The notes: generated from the letters alone by a model not told the origin. Counted from the stretch's first letter, positions 17,984 to 27,394 are shown. The stretch is DNA of 58,282 nucleotides from an uncultured Aeromonadales bacterium (GCA_902782145.1 CACZLZ010000013.1:1-58282); one strand, 5' to 3'. Numbers and translations are program-made.

Positions 17984-19276
17984 TCAGTGGGAGAGCCGGA
18001 CCTTCCGCAGCTCATCCATGTTCCGCTCCACGAAACTGACGATGCTGCGCACCCCCACACCCTTGGCACCAGTGAGGAACTCGGCCCCCTGGGACTTCTG
18101 GTAGGAGGCGGCCAGATCCAGGTGGATCCAGGGAATGCTCCGGGGGACGAACCGGGACAGGAAAGCCGCCGCAGTGGAGGCCCCGGCATACTTCTCCCCG
18201 GCGGCGCTGTTGGCAATGTCCGCCACGTCGCTGCGGATCTCAGCGGCATGCTCCTCGGTAAGCGGCAGGGGCCAGGCGCCCTCATGGACAGCGCCGGCCG
18301 CCTCCCGGAAGCCGAAGGACAGCTTCTCGTCAAAGCTCAGGGCCGCATTGTACTCCCGGCCCAATGCCACCTTGGCCGCCCCGGTGAGGGTGGCGCAGTC
18401 GATGATGAGGCTGGGGCTGCAGGAGGCGGCCTTCAGCAGGCCGTCAGCCAGCACCAGCCGGCCCTCGGCGTCGGTGTTCCGGATCTCCACCGTCACGTCA
18501 TTGGGGAAGCGCACAATGTCGTCCACCTTGTAGGCGGCACCGCTGACCAGGTTCTCCGCGGCGCAGATCACCAGCCGCACATGGAGGTTCATGCCCTTCA
18601 GGATCATCAGCCCCAGGGCGCCGGCAGCCACGGCGGCCCCGGCCATGTCAGCCTTCATGGTCTGCATGTAGTCCCCGGTCTTCAGGCTGTAGCCTCCGGA
18701 GTCAAAGGTGATCCCCTTGGCCACCAGGCACAGATCCACTGAGGAGCTGCCCGTGGGGTTGTAGTCCACCGTCAGGACCCCGGGCTCCCGGGCAGATCCC
18801 CGGCCCACGGTGTGGGTGCCCACATAGTTGTGGATCCGAAGTTCATCCCCGAAATAGGAACCGGCGGTGACGCTGCGGGTGCCCTTCAGGGAGAGGAGGA
18901 ACTTCTCGGTGGCGTCAATGAGGGTTTCGGGATAAAGCTCTGATGGGGGCAGGTTCACCGTCTCCCGGACCCAGGTCATAACCCGGATCAGATCATCCAG
19001 TTCCCCGGAATGGGCCGGCAGACGCACCTTATGGCGCCGCCGGGCGTCAAAGAAGCCCTGCCAGAAGGCGTACATGAGCTCGTCCGTCCACAGCTCCCCG
19101 GTGAGATCCGCCTCGTTGAAGCCCAGGGTGGACAGGCGCACCGCCGCCTTCCGGCACTGGCGCACCGGATCACAGCCGGAGGGGATATGCACCACCGCCT
19201 CGCTGCCGGCAATGCTCACCACCGCATCACTGCCCCAGATGCCATTGTGGGGCTTGTCGATAATATGTACCTTCAT
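17984..19276 (-). CDS. pepB: Peptidase B, M17 leucyl aminopeptidase family
   Basis: Cytoplasmic dimetal aminopeptidase that removes N-terminal residues from peptides. It has 430 residues, close to E. coli PepB (427). The M17 signature NTDAEGRL is at about 269-276, and the metal/active-site motif CLVAKGITFDSGG is present. It starts 10 bp after iscS and is probably co-transcribed with it. In enterobacteria pepB closes the isc region; here it follows iscS directly. Confidence 0.94.
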   Translation of the reverse strand: MKVHIIDKPHNGIWGSDAVVSIAGSEAVVHIPSGCDPVRQCRKAAVRLSTLGFNEADLTGELWTDELMYAFWQGFFDARRRHKVRLPAHSGELDDLIRVMTWVRETVNLPPSELYPETLIDATEKFLLSLKGTRSVTAGSYFGDELRIHNYVGTHTVGRGSAREPGVLTVDYNPTGSSSVDLCLVAKGITFDSGGYSLKTGDYMQTMKADMAGAAVAAGALGLMILKGMNLHVRLVICAAENLVSGAAYKVDDIVRFPNDVTVEIRNTDAEGRLVLADGLLKAASCSPSLIIDCATLTGAAKVALGREYNAALSFDEKLSFGFREAAGAVHEGAWPLPLTEEHAAEIRSDVADIANSAAGEKYAGASTAAAFLSRFVPRSIPWIHLDLAASYQKSQGAEFLTGAKGVGVRSIVSFVERNMDELRKVRLSH

Positions 19277-19286
19277 CTGATGTCCT

Positions 19287-20462
19287 CTAGCGCAGGGCCG
19301 CCACCATGCGGGTCACAGCCCGGAAAACACAATCCACCTCCTCCGGCGTGGAGAAGCGCCCCAGGGAGAAGCGCAGGGAGGCATGGGCCAGATCCCGGGG
19401 CACTCCCATGGCCGTGAGCACATAGGAGGGCTCCACGCTGGCGGAGTTGCAGGCCGATCCGCTGGACACGGCCACATCTTTCAAAGAGGCCAGCAACGTC
19501 TCCCCCTCCACCCCGGCAAAGCTCAGGTTCAGGATCCCGCACACCCGGCCGTCCCGGGGACCGTTCAGGGTGACCCCGGGCAGGGTCATGAGCTTCCGCT
19601 CCAGGGTATCCCGGAGTTCCCGGATCCGGGCGGTGTCCTGGGCAAAGCGCTCAGCGGCCAGGCGGCAGGCTTCCCCCATGCCGGCGATCTGGTGGGTGGG
19701 CAGCGTCCCGGAGCGGAAGCCCCGCTCATGACCGCCCCCGTGGATCAGGGGCTCGATCTTAACCTCGGGGCTCCGGCGGACATACAGCGCCCCCACGCCC
19801 TTGGGTCCGTAGATCTTGTGGGCCGACAATGACACCAGATCTGCCCAGCAGGTGCCAACGTCAATCTTCTCCCGGCCCAGGCTCTGGGCGCAGTCGGCAT
19901 GGAGCAGGATCCCCCGCTCCCGGCAGATCCGGGCCACCGCGGCAATGTCATTCACCGCCCCGGTCTCGTTGTTCACATGCATCAGGGAAACCAGGGCCGT
20001 CCGGTCAGTCAGGGCCTCCAGCACCTGATCCGGGCTGATCACCCCCTGGCGGCCGGGCCGGAGGTAGGTGACGCTGAAGCCCAGGCTCTCCAGGTAACGG
20101 CAGGGATCCAGCACCGCCTTGTGCTCAATGGCGGAAGTCACCACATGATCCCGCCCGTCCAGGGCCCGCCGGGCCAGGGCCGCACCCTTGACTGCGGTAT
20201 TGTCCGCCTCGGTGGCCCCGGAGGTGAAAATGATCTCCCGGTGATCGGCGCCGATGAGATCCGCCACCTGGCAGCGGGCCTGATCCACCGCCTCCGCCGC
20301 CTCCCAGCCATACACATGGGAGCGGGAGGCGGGATTGCCGAAGATCCCGTCCATGGTGAGAAAGCGGCCCATGACCGCTGCCACCGCCGGATCCACCGGG
20401 GTGGTGGCGGCATAGTCCATATAGACTGGCCTCTTCCGGCCTTCTGATCCTGCTGTGCTCAT
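19287..20462 (-). CDS. iscS: IscS-like cysteine desulfurase
   Basis: PLP enzyme that releases sulfur from L-cysteine for Fe-S clusters, thiolated tRNA and thiamine. The 391 residues start with the IscS-like VYMDYAATTPVDPAV. The PLP lysine lies in SLSAHKIYGPKG (near 208) and the persulfide cysteine in SSGSACNSASVEPS (near 335). The ATG at 20462 is preferred because a start at the next ATG would cut into the conserved first strand. It lies between trmJ and pepB exactly where iscS belongs, but iscR is missing before it and iscU, iscA, hscB, hscA, fdx and iscX after it. It therefore works with unlinked partners, or mainly in tRNA thiolation. Confidence 0.93.
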   Translation of the reverse strand: MSTAGSEGRKRPVYMDYAATTPVDPAVAAVMGRFLTMDGIFGNPASRSHVYGWEAAEAVDQARCQVADLIGADHREIIFTSGATEADNTAVKGAALARRALDGRDHVVTSAIEHKAVLDPCRYLESLGFSVTYLRPGRQGVISPDQVLEALTDRTALVSLMHVNNETGAVNDIAAVARICRERGILLHADCAQSLGREKIDVGTCWADLVSLSAHKIYGPKGVGALYVRRSPEVKIEPLIHGGGHERGFRSGTLPTHQIAGMGEACRLAAERFAQDTARIRELRDTLERKLMTLPGVTLNGPRDGRVCGILNLSFAGVEGETLLASLKDVAVSSGSACNSASVEPSYVLTAMGVPRDLAHASLRFSLGRFSTPEEVDCVFRAVTRMVAALR

Positions 20463-20582
20463 TTCAGGCTCATTTTCCTTCTGTTCACATCTCCGGCGCC
20501 GGAGCCAGCACTGGCACCGGGATCTCCTGGATCCCGGCTGTTTTCCGGGATCCGCCGGAACCAGTCAGCACGGTAAGTGCTT

Positions 20583-21416
20583 TCAGTCCCCCGGGCTCCG
20601 GGAATTCTTCTCTGCCCGATCCAATGTCCGCTGGGTCTCTGTCAGCGCCCCCCGGAGGATGTTCACCTCCTCCCGGGTGAGGCGGCTGCGGGCAAAGATC
20701 CCCCGGATCTTCCGGATCACATGATCGCCGGTGCCGGGCTTCAGGAAGCCTACCCGGGACAGCACCTCCTCCAGATGGCGGCCAAAGGCGGCCATCTCGG
20801 CCCCGTCGGCGCACCGGGAGGCGGGCGGCGCCTCTCCGGTTCCCTGATCTGACGCCGGGAGTGCACCGCTCCGCACCGCAAGAAAGGCACAGCGGATCTC
20901 GTAGCAGATCACCTGCACCGCCATGGCCAGGTTCAGGGAGGAATAGTCCGGATCTGCATCAATGGCCACATGGTAGCCGCACAGATCCAGTTCACTGTTG
21001 GAAAGACCGCTGCTTTCGCAGCCAAACACCAGGGCGGAGCTCTGCCCCGCCAGTGCGGCGCGGCAGATCATCCGGGCGGCGGCACGGGGATCCAGGATCT
21101 CCCGATCCACGGCGCGCCGCCGGGCAGACAGGGCAAACACCAGCTCCGCCCCCCGGAGGGCCTCCTCCAGGGAGGGAAGGATCCGGGCATGATCCAGGAT
21201 CCCGGCTCCCCCGGCGGCCAGGGCATAGGACTCACTGGTGACCTCCGTCTCCGGGGCGACCAGGCACAACTGATCCAGACCCATGGTCCGCATGGCCCGG
21301 GCCGCAGATCCGATATTGCCGGGGTGGGTGGTCCGGGAGAGGACGATCCGGATCCGGTCAGCGGGCAGGCACCCGGAGGGGATCTGCCGGAGATCCGGGG
21401 TATGGGGGAAGGACAT
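20583..21416 (-). CDS. trmJ: TrmJ, tRNA (Cm32/Um32) 2'-O-methyltransferase
   Basis: SPOUT-class methyltransferase acting on position 32 of tRNA. The 277 residues contain motif 1 LSRTTHPGNIGSAARAM, the SAM knot LVFGCESSGLSN and SSLNLAMAVQVICYEIR. It is slightly longer than E. coli TrmJ, with a helical C-terminal extension. A 120-bp gap separates it from iscS, in the place usually held by iscR. It lies 17 bp after the lipoprotein gene and is likely in one transcript with it. Confidence 0.94.
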   Translation of the reverse strand: MSFPHTPDLRQIPSGCLPADRIRIVLSRTTHPGNIGSAARAMRTMGLDQLCLVAPETEVTSESYALAAGGAGILDHARILPSLEEALRGAELVFALSARRRAVDREILDPRAAARMICRAALAGQSSALVFGCESSGLSNSELDLCGYHVAIDADPDYSSLNLAMAVQVICYEIRCAFLAVRSGALPASDQGTGEAPPASRCADGAEMAAFGRHLEEVLSRVGFLKPGTGDHVIRKIRGIFARSRLTREEVNILRGALTETQRTLDRAEKNSRSPGD

Positions 21417-21433
21417 GCCTTACAGGATCCCGA

Positions 21434-22651
21434 TCAGTCAGTCCACGTGGTGGTGGAGACCGCCTCCTCCTTCCGGCCGTAGTAGAAATGCAATGCCAGG
21501 GAGGAGAACTCATGCTCCAGGAACTCCACCACATTCTGGGCCCGGGAGAGAATGAAATAGATCCGCGCTGTGTTCCGAGCGCCCCGGCGGTAATACTGCA
21601 TACCGATGTAGTAATAGGCCTCGCACAGGCGCTCCGCCAGCTCCCGCTCCGAGGCGGCATCATCAGCAGCATGGCGGATCAGATCTGAGGGATCCCGGCT
21701 GTCCAGAGCCTCCAGCAGGCGCCAGGCCCAGGAGCTCCGGTTCTTCTCATCCACCGGGGAAGCCAGAAACTTCTGCAGAAAGTCCTCCGCCCGGGCGGGA
21801 TCCAGTGCAAGATATGCCAGATACAGGTTCAGCTTGTTGTAGAGATACCACTCACTGGAGGTGTCATAGAACTCCGGGGAGTTTTCGAAAATGGACACCG
21901 CCGTCCGGTGGTTCTCCAGGAAATAGTTGTTGATGGCCCGGAACATGCCATAGCCGTGATCTTCTGCTCCGTCCCGGCTGTCATCTCCACCGCCCTCGGC
22001 ATCCGCCTGGGCCAGGAAATCCTCCGCCGAGGAGAGCATGGTGTTGGAGGAGTTCAGATCAAAGATCCGCCGGGACAGCATGGCAAAGGCACTGTACATC
22101 AGTTCCTTCTGGCCGGGCTTGATATCCCCGGGGAAGAGATCGCTGATGATGAAGCAGAGTTTCAGCACCGTGGACACCGTGTCCGCCGTATCCGGCACAT
22201 CGGCGCTGAGGATCCTTAAGGACGCCTCCACCCCGAACTGGAAAATGTCCAGATAGTGCTGTTTGGAATATTTGCCGGAATAGGCACTGCGCAGGGCCGC
22301 CAGGGCCAGGGGATCCGGAGTCTGGGCGCGGGAGCGCAGCTCCTTGGCCTTCTGGGCGTACTCGGAAAGCTGGGGGATCATGTCCGGATACTTCCGGCTG
22401 ATCCCCTCGGGCAGCACCGTCAGCTCTGCCGAAAGCTTCCGCACCACCTGATCCACCTGGGGGTTGGAGCCGTCGGCAATGATCATCTCCTCGGAGGTCA
22501 GGGGCCGGGACACAGGGGCCGGGGCAAGACGCTGCCGGAAGGAGGTGCCGGCGTTTCCGGGGTTATCCGGGCTGTCCCCGGCTACGGCGCCGCAGGACAT
22601 GAGAGCCGCCGCCAGGGCCAGGGCGCCGGCAGTGCGGGTCAGATGGATCAT
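21434..22651 (-). CDS. Predicted lipoprotein of unknown function
   Basis: I do not recognise this family. The ATG at 22651 is chosen because GGAGA lies 6-8 nt before it; TTG and ATG codons up to six codons earlier have no good ribosome site. From this start the N-terminus is a short basic segment, a hydrophobic stretch and the lipobox LMSC followed by GAVAGD, so it should be lipidated and exported. The remaining 380 or so residues look helical, with TPR-like character (LYNKLNLYLAYLALDPARAEDFLQKFL; YYYIGMQYYRRGARNTARIYF). It is the first gene of a probable transcript with trmJ-iscS-pepB. A role as an envelope scaffold protein is only a guess. Confidence 0.75.
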   Translation of the reverse strand: MIHLTRTAGALALAAALMSCGAVAGDSPDNPGNAGTSFRQRLAPAPVSRPLTSEEMIIADGSNPQVDQVVRKLSAELTVLPEGISRKYPDMIPQLSEYAQKAKELRSRAQTPDPLALAALRSAYSGKYSKQHYLDIFQFGVEASLRILSADVPDTADTVSTVLKLCFIISDLFPGDIKPGQKELMYSAFAMLSRRIFDLNSSNTMLSSAEDFLAQADAEGGGDDSRDGAEDHGYGMFRAINNYFLENHRTAVSIFENSPEFYDTSSEWYLYNKLNLYLAYLALDPARAEDFLQKFLASPVDEKNRSSWAWRLLEALDSRDPSDLIRHAADDAASERELAERLCEAYYYIGMQYYRRGARNTARIYFILSRAQNVVEFLEHEFSSLALHFYYGRKEEAVSTTTWTD

Positions 22652-23356
22652 CAACATTCTCCGGTTCAATGAAAGACTCGTCCAGCTGGAGGAAAACAGC
22701 CCGGATCCCGGGGATCGTCATAAGACATGGCGTCGGAAGATCTGCGGAGATCCGGAAAAATGCTGCCGGCTGCCAGGGGATCCGGGGATCACCGCCATGG
22801 CACCGGACTGGGCAACGCAACAGTGCGGATTTTACCACAGTCCCGCCCCGGTGCGGGTGCGGCAGGGGTCAAATACCAGATCAGGGCCGCCGGATCCCGG
22901 CTCCCAGATCAGAGCCGGTACGGCGGGGACGCCGGAATGAGAGAGCATGAGGGAATGGAATGGCGGACCGGATAAAAGCCGGGCTGCCAGGGGATCCGGA
23001 AAGGCGGAAAGGATGGCGGAAGCGGGAGTGCCGCCGCAGACATCAGTCCCGGAAGGCGAAAAGATGGCGCGGCACCGGAAAAGATGACGCGTCCCCGAAA
23101 GGCGCGACCCGGAAAACGGCGGAGGATATCCTCCGCCCTTGTTATCTGCCGCTGGAGCGCCAATCTCAAGATCCCCGCCCGGATCAGTTTCTTCCCCGGC
23201 ACAGGGCAGAAAGCTGATGTCCGGGCGGCCACATACCGGGATCACGCAGAGCAGTTCCCTCTCCGGCACAGGGCAAGAAGTCAGACGCGGCAATGCTCAC
23301 TGCCCCTGTCACGGTCCCGGCCCGGCCCTGCCGGCTCCCTGCCCCGGCGTCAGGCG
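22652..23356. other. Gene-free GC-rich spacer
   Basis: None of the ORFs across these 705 bp has a credible start, ribosome site or protein-like composition. The stretch is dense in GATC and CCGG words; 22861-22920 alone has three GATC. Two imperfect copies of CCGGCACAGGGCA-like sequence lie near 23200 and 23264. Confidence 0.45.
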
Positions 23357-24652
23357 TCAGCGGCCAAACCGCAGGATCTTTGAAGTGCTGTCGGCATAGT
23401 GCTTTTTCATGATCAGCACCAGCATCTGATCGGCTGCAGAGCCGCTGGATCCGGCGCTGCGCTCAGGGACCATGTACACATGGTGATCGTGGAGGGGGCC
23501 CTTCCCCGCCGGATCCTGCAGCACTCCAAAATAGGGTGCTGATCCAATGGAGCTGAAGCTGTTGAACACATAGTTGTGTTTCCCGGCATGGATTTTGATC
23601 CGGCCGCCCTTCACCTCCAGAGTATCAGAGGAGCCGCCCTCTGCCTTCCAGGTGCCCTCGGGCACGGTCAGCTGGGGCTGGCCCCGGGTGGTGTACATCT
23701 CCATCTCCCGGCGGAGGCTGAAATCAGCCTCAGCCACGGTCTCGGGATACAGATCCCGCAGGTAGAAGTTCTCCAGGGTGCACTTCCCGTCCTTGTCCCG
23801 GCGGGCCAGCAGCACGGTGGCGTAAGCCAGCAGCTCGTCCACATGCTGAAGCCCCCGGGCGGAGGGCAGATCGCACGCTTCCTGATCCCCGTCGCAGCCC
23901 CGGACAGCGATGAGCCGGGATCGCATATCCGGGACCAGCATGAGCCGGGCCTTGCCAGATCCCGCAGCCCACTCCGGGGCAGCCCGGTGGCTGTCCGGAT
24001 CATAGGTCAATGTCAGCTGGGTGAAGCCCCGGGCATGGTTCACATTCACAAAGTCCTCCCGGGCAAAGGGAAGGCGCATGCCCATAATGGGATAGTCCGA
24101 GTTGGACTGATACCCCAGGCTCCCCCGGCCGGACAGCAGGGGCAGCTCAAACAGATCCAGCCCCAGCAGCAGATCCAGCTGCAGGGACTCGGCAAGGCGC
24201 CGGTTCTGGGCCGGATCCTTGCAGAAGCTGATCTCCGGCAACGCACAGCGACGGTAGTCAACAGGGATGATCCGGGTGATCAGTTCCCCGTCCATGAAAA
24301 GGCTGTCCTTCTCCGTGGAGAAGAATTTCTCCCCGTGGACAGAAGCGGGCCGGAAGTTTCCCGGGGCATCCGTGGCGGGAGTGCTACCCAGGGCCTGGAT
24401 CATGGCCTCGGGATCGGCCAGCAGATCACCCGGGGTGATCCCCTCCAGATCTGTGGGCCCCTGGATCCGGCGCCACTGCCCGCCCACACACATGGTCTGG
24501 GGGTAGCGGACAAGCCGGGCCAGATCCTGCATGTTGCCGGAGGTCAGAGCCGAGGCGGCCAGCTCCTCCGGCGCCACCCCGGCAGATCCGGGAAGGGACC
24601 AGGTGATGATCAGGGATGCCAGCAGGATCCGCACAGGTGAAAACAGTCTCAT
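23357..24652 (-). CDS. Predicted exported protein of unknown function
   Basis: A 431-residue protein with a clear Sec signal peptide (MRLFSPVRILLASLIITWSL, cleavage probably after GSAG). The ATG at 24652 has AAGGA eight bases upstream; an ATG three codons earlier overlaps that ribosome site. After the signal I see a SH3-like or beta-rich pattern with several cysteines, a segment resembling a soluble periplasmic domain and a C-terminal lysine-rich end. No known family is recognised. It stands alone between two large spacers and faces the Sel1 gene in the same direction. Confidence 0.72.
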   Translation of the reverse strand: MRLFSPVRILLASLIITWSLPGSAGVAPEELAASALTSGNMQDLARLVRYPQTMCVGGQWRRIQGPTDLEGITPGDLLADPEAMIQALGSTPATDAPGNFRPASVHGEKFFSTEKDSLFMDGELITRIIPVDYRRCALPEISFCKDPAQNRRLAESLQLDLLLGLDLFELPLLSGRGSLGYQSNSDYPIMGMRLPFAREDFVNVNHARGFTQLTLTYDPDSHRAAPEWAAGSGKARLMLVPDMRSRLIAVRGCDGDQEACDLPSARGLQHVDELLAYATVLLARRDKDGKCTLENFYLRDLYPETVAEADFSLRREMEMYTTRGQPQLTVPEGTWKAEGGSSDTLEVKGGRIKIHAGKHNYVFNSFSSIGSAPYFGVLQDPAGKGPLHDHHVYMVPERSAGSSGSAADQMLVLIMKKHYADSTSKILRFGR

Positions 24653-24804
24653 GAAAGTCATCCTTCTGCAAAAAGTGAAAACCGTCTCCCGGCTTATGCT
24701 CCCGCCGGTGGGGGAGGAACTGCCCTCCGGGAGGGCAGCTCCGGCAGATGCGACCTAAGGCTCCTCCAGATACCGGAGGTGACAGCGGGCCAAGCCTAAA
24801 GTTC

Positions 24805-24834
24805 CGGCGCCGCCATTTCACAGCGCCGGCGCCT
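24805..24834 (-). terminator. GC-rich hairpin after the Sel1 gene
   Basis: GGCGCCG and CGGCGCC (24806-24812 and 24827-24833) can pair just downstream of the stop at 24847. There is no good U-tract, so termination is uncertain. Confidence 0.3.
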
Positions 24835-24846
24835 GACCGCCATCTC

Positions 24847-25953
24847 TCATTCCGGCTCCTCCTCGCGGCCCTTCATCTGATCAAGGATCCGCTGCTCCAG
24901 GATCTGCTCCGCCTCGGTGATGAGCTCCCGGGTGTCCCTGACCAGGCCCAGGGCAAAGGGATCCTTCCGGGAGCGGGCAAAAAAGCCGTTCAAAGCCTTC
25001 TGGAGGAACTTGTGGGCCTTCAGCACATCCCGGGGCATACCAATCCCCCGGAGAAAGCACCGCCCCAGGCGCAGCTGGATATCCGCCATGCAGTCATGCT
25101 CCTTGGTGCACCGGGCGGTGGCATAGGCCCGGCGGTAAAGCATCAGGGCGTAAATCTCGTTTTTGGCCACATGATAGCCGTTGAGGTACATGTCCCCCAG
25201 CTTGTACAGGCAGTTGGGATCACCGTACAGCACCGCCCCCAGGGAGAAGTAACTGTGGGCCTTCTCGTAGTCCACCGCCTGATGACGGCCGTAATAGAAG
25301 CAGTAGCCGCAGTTGCAGATGGCCCTGAGCTCCCCCTGCTCCGCCGACTGGCGGTAAAGCTCGAAGGCCTTGACATAGTTCTGCTTCACAAAGCGGCCGG
25401 TGTAGTAGAAAGTGCCCAGGTTCAGTGCGGCAGCGGTGTTGTCAGGATCATTCTCCATGCACAGCCGGTAGCACTCCATGACCTTGCGCCCCACAGCGGG
25501 GATCTCCGTCTCATGGTTCTTCAGGGCCCAGAACATCACCGATCGCCAGTCCTCCTCCTCGATGAAGAAGTCCACCTGCCGGAGTTCCTGCTCATAAACG
25601 GATCCCTCATAGGTGGAGTCCTTGCCGGTGCGCTCCAGGCCAATGCCGATATCGTCCCCGGACTCCACAGCCCCGTCCAGGCCCTTCTGCCTTAAGGGCT
25701 TCTGGGCGGCGTACTCCTCCGCCGTGGCGGGACGCAGCACCGCCCGGGTCACCTCCATGGGGCTGGGGGCATCATCCGCATCAAAGAGATCACAGCGCAT
25801 CACCATGCCCGCCACGGGATCGCTGTCATCCCCGAAGGGCACCATGACAAAGGTTCCCGGCTCCAGTTTCCCCCAGGGGCTCAGGAAGATCATGGTCTTC
25901 TGGAAGCCCTTGATCTCCACGTCACAGAACCAGTATCTCTCTTCCTCCGACAT
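24847..25953 (-). CDS. Sel1/TPR-repeat protein
   Basis: A 368-residue protein without a signal peptide. After an N-terminal domain of about 100 residues (RYWFCDVEIKGFQKTMIFL ... GTFVMVPFGDD), the middle and C-terminal parts carry Sel1-like repeats (AFELYRQSAEQGELRAICNCG; AHSYFSLGAVLYGDPNCLYKLG; ALMLYRRAYATARCTKEHD). Such proteins are protein-interaction scaffolds. The ATG at 25953 has GAGGAG seven bases upstream. An ISAzo13-type element ends only 17 bp before this ATG, so the native promoter has been displaced; expression now depends on the element or on read-through. Partner and pathway are unknown. Confidence 0.8.
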   Translation of the reverse strand: MSEEERYWFCDVEIKGFQKTMIFLSPWGKLEPGTFVMVPFGDDSDPVAGMVMRCDLFDADDAPSPMEVTRAVLRPATAEEYAAQKPLRQKGLDGAVESGDDIGIGLERTGKDSTYEGSVYEQELRQVDFFIEEEDWRSVMFWALKNHETEIPAVGRKVMECYRLCMENDPDNTAAALNLGTFYYTGRFVKQNYVKAFELYRQSAEQGELRAICNCGYCFYYGRHQAVDYEKAHSYFSLGAVLYGDPNCLYKLGDMYLNGYHVAKNEIYALMLYRRAYATARCTKEHDCMADIQLRLGRCFLRGIGMPRDVLKAHKFLQKALNGFFARSRKDPFALGLVRDTRELITEAEQILEQRILDQMKGREEEPE

Positions 25954-25970
25954 GCTTTTCTCCTCTCCCA

Positions 25971-27310
25971 GGAACTGTCTCAAAATTATTTGTATTTCTT
26001 AAATCCACGAATGACATAAGCGTAGTCACCGTATGGTTCTATCCTTTCAAGATCTACAGTCTCGATCTCCTCATCAGAGATCTTGATTGAGCGTTCGTAC
26101 TTGTTTCCATCAACAACGCAGTTTACGGTCAGGCCTTTCTTGGTTTTGGTACTACTGATATAGTTAACTATTGTTTTGATGTCCAGTAACGGTTTCCCAG
26201 CCCAATTTTTGCTTATGTAGCAGAATAAACGGTGCTCAACCTTATTCCACTTCGATGTGCCTGGGGGCATGTGATAGACATAGATTTCTTTGCCTATTTC
26301 CTCTGCCAGCAATGCCAGTTGATATTTCCACAATCGAGGTCTCCAACCGTTGCTTCCTCCGCTGTCGCAGACCACCATGATTTTTCTTGCTTCCCCAAAG
26401 TTTTCTTTGCCTATATGCGCCCACCATCTGCGGATGCTTTCCACAGCGAATTCCCCTGTGTCATGATCTGTTCCAAGATTGACAAACCCGGTGTTGTCAT
26501 TGACTACGTAGATTCCATATGGAGCAATCTTTCCCAGTTCTGGGATTGGAAAATCATGATCCAGGACTTTTCGGCCATCCTTCTCCTTCCGATACTCAGC
26601 TCCATTGTTTTTGAAGTTACCCACCAACTCCTTCTTTTTGGTGTCGGTTGAAATAACCGGATTTCCCTCTTTGCAGAAGTCCGTTATAGCCTGGTTGATC
26701 CGGCTGAACATCTCATCTCTTCCGGGGTGTTCGGCTCCAACCTGCATATGTTTCTGGTTTACCTGCTTGCTGTAGCCAAGTTCCTCAAGCAATCGACCAA
26801 CCAAATCCTTGCTTGCAGTGAATCCACGGCGTTTCAGTTCATCCGATATATCCCTCAAGGATAGATTGGTCCAAAGCAAAACCTTCTCCGGCGAACCATA
26901 GGTGCTGTTGCTGACTATATCTTCAACAGATTTCAATATCTCAGGTTGTCGTTCTTTTGATGATTTTCTGCCTCCGCCTTCCTGTCTTATCCGATCTTGG
27001 CATACATCATAACTCCCTGTTTCTATCGATGCTCTACCTGCCGATACGGTTCTCGGATCTATGCCAAAGGCTGAAGCTACAACCTTATCACCTCCATAAC
27101 CATAAGCCTTTGACATACAGCCACTAAGGATACGCTGCTGCTTTTCATTAAGAATTTTGGGGGATATTTCGCCAACATCATGGAGGATCTGTTTTAATCT
27201 TGTTTCCGCTTCAATCATACACTGCGCTCCGCGTTTCTCTACACGAAAGTGTATCACAGAGAAGGGAGAATTCTTGTATCAAGAATTACATTTTATTATG
27301 CGACAGTTCC
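25971..27310 (-). mobile_element. Complete ISAzo13-type insertion sequence (1340 bp)
   Basis: The ends are inverted repeats. The left end starts GGAACTGTCTCAAAAT and the right end, read inward, starts GGAACTGTCGCATAAT; 19 of the outer 24 positions match. CCA occurs at both outer borders (25968-25970 and 27311-27313), compatible with a 3-bp target duplication. The inside is AT-richer than its surroundings and holds one intact transposase. It sits between secF and the Sel1 gene. Confidence 0.88.
25986..27218 (-). CDS. ISAzo13-family DDE transposase
   Basis: Transposase that mobilises the surrounding element. The 410 residues from the ATG at 27218 (GGAG eight bases upstream) show an N-terminal HTH (DKVVASAFGIDPRTVSAGR), the long helical linker typical of the family and the DDE triad in VISTDTKKKEL, VVCDSGGSNGW and KWNKVEHRLF. 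The frame also opens at a GTG 13 codons earlier, inside the terminal region. The reading frame is intact, so the element may still be mobile. Confidence 0.93.
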   Translation of the reverse strand: MIEAETRLKQILHDVGEISPKILNEKQQRILSGCMSKAYGYGGDKVVASAFGIDPRTVSAGRASIETGSYDVCQDRIRQEGGGRKSSKERQPEILKSVEDIVSNSTYGSPEKVLLWTNLSLRDISDELKRRGFTASKDLVGRLLEELGYSKQVNQKHMQVGAEHPGRDEMFSRINQAITDFCKEGNPVISTDTKKKELVGNFKNNGAEYRKEKDGRKVLDHDFPIPELGKIAPYGIYVVNDNTGFVNLGTDHDTGEFAVESIRRWWAHIGKENFGEARKIMVVCDSGGSNGWRPRLWKYQLALLAEEIGKEIYVYHMPPGTSKWNKVEHRLFCYISKNWAGKPLLDIKTIVNYISSTKTKKGLTVNCVVDGNKYERSIKISDEEIETVDLERIEPYGDYAYVIRGFKKYK

Positions 27311-27394
27311 CCAGGGACACGCCCGGACATAAGCCGGGGCTTCAGGTTTTCCTGAGTCATCAATGTTACAGCAGGGCGCCGGAAAAAGACAGGG

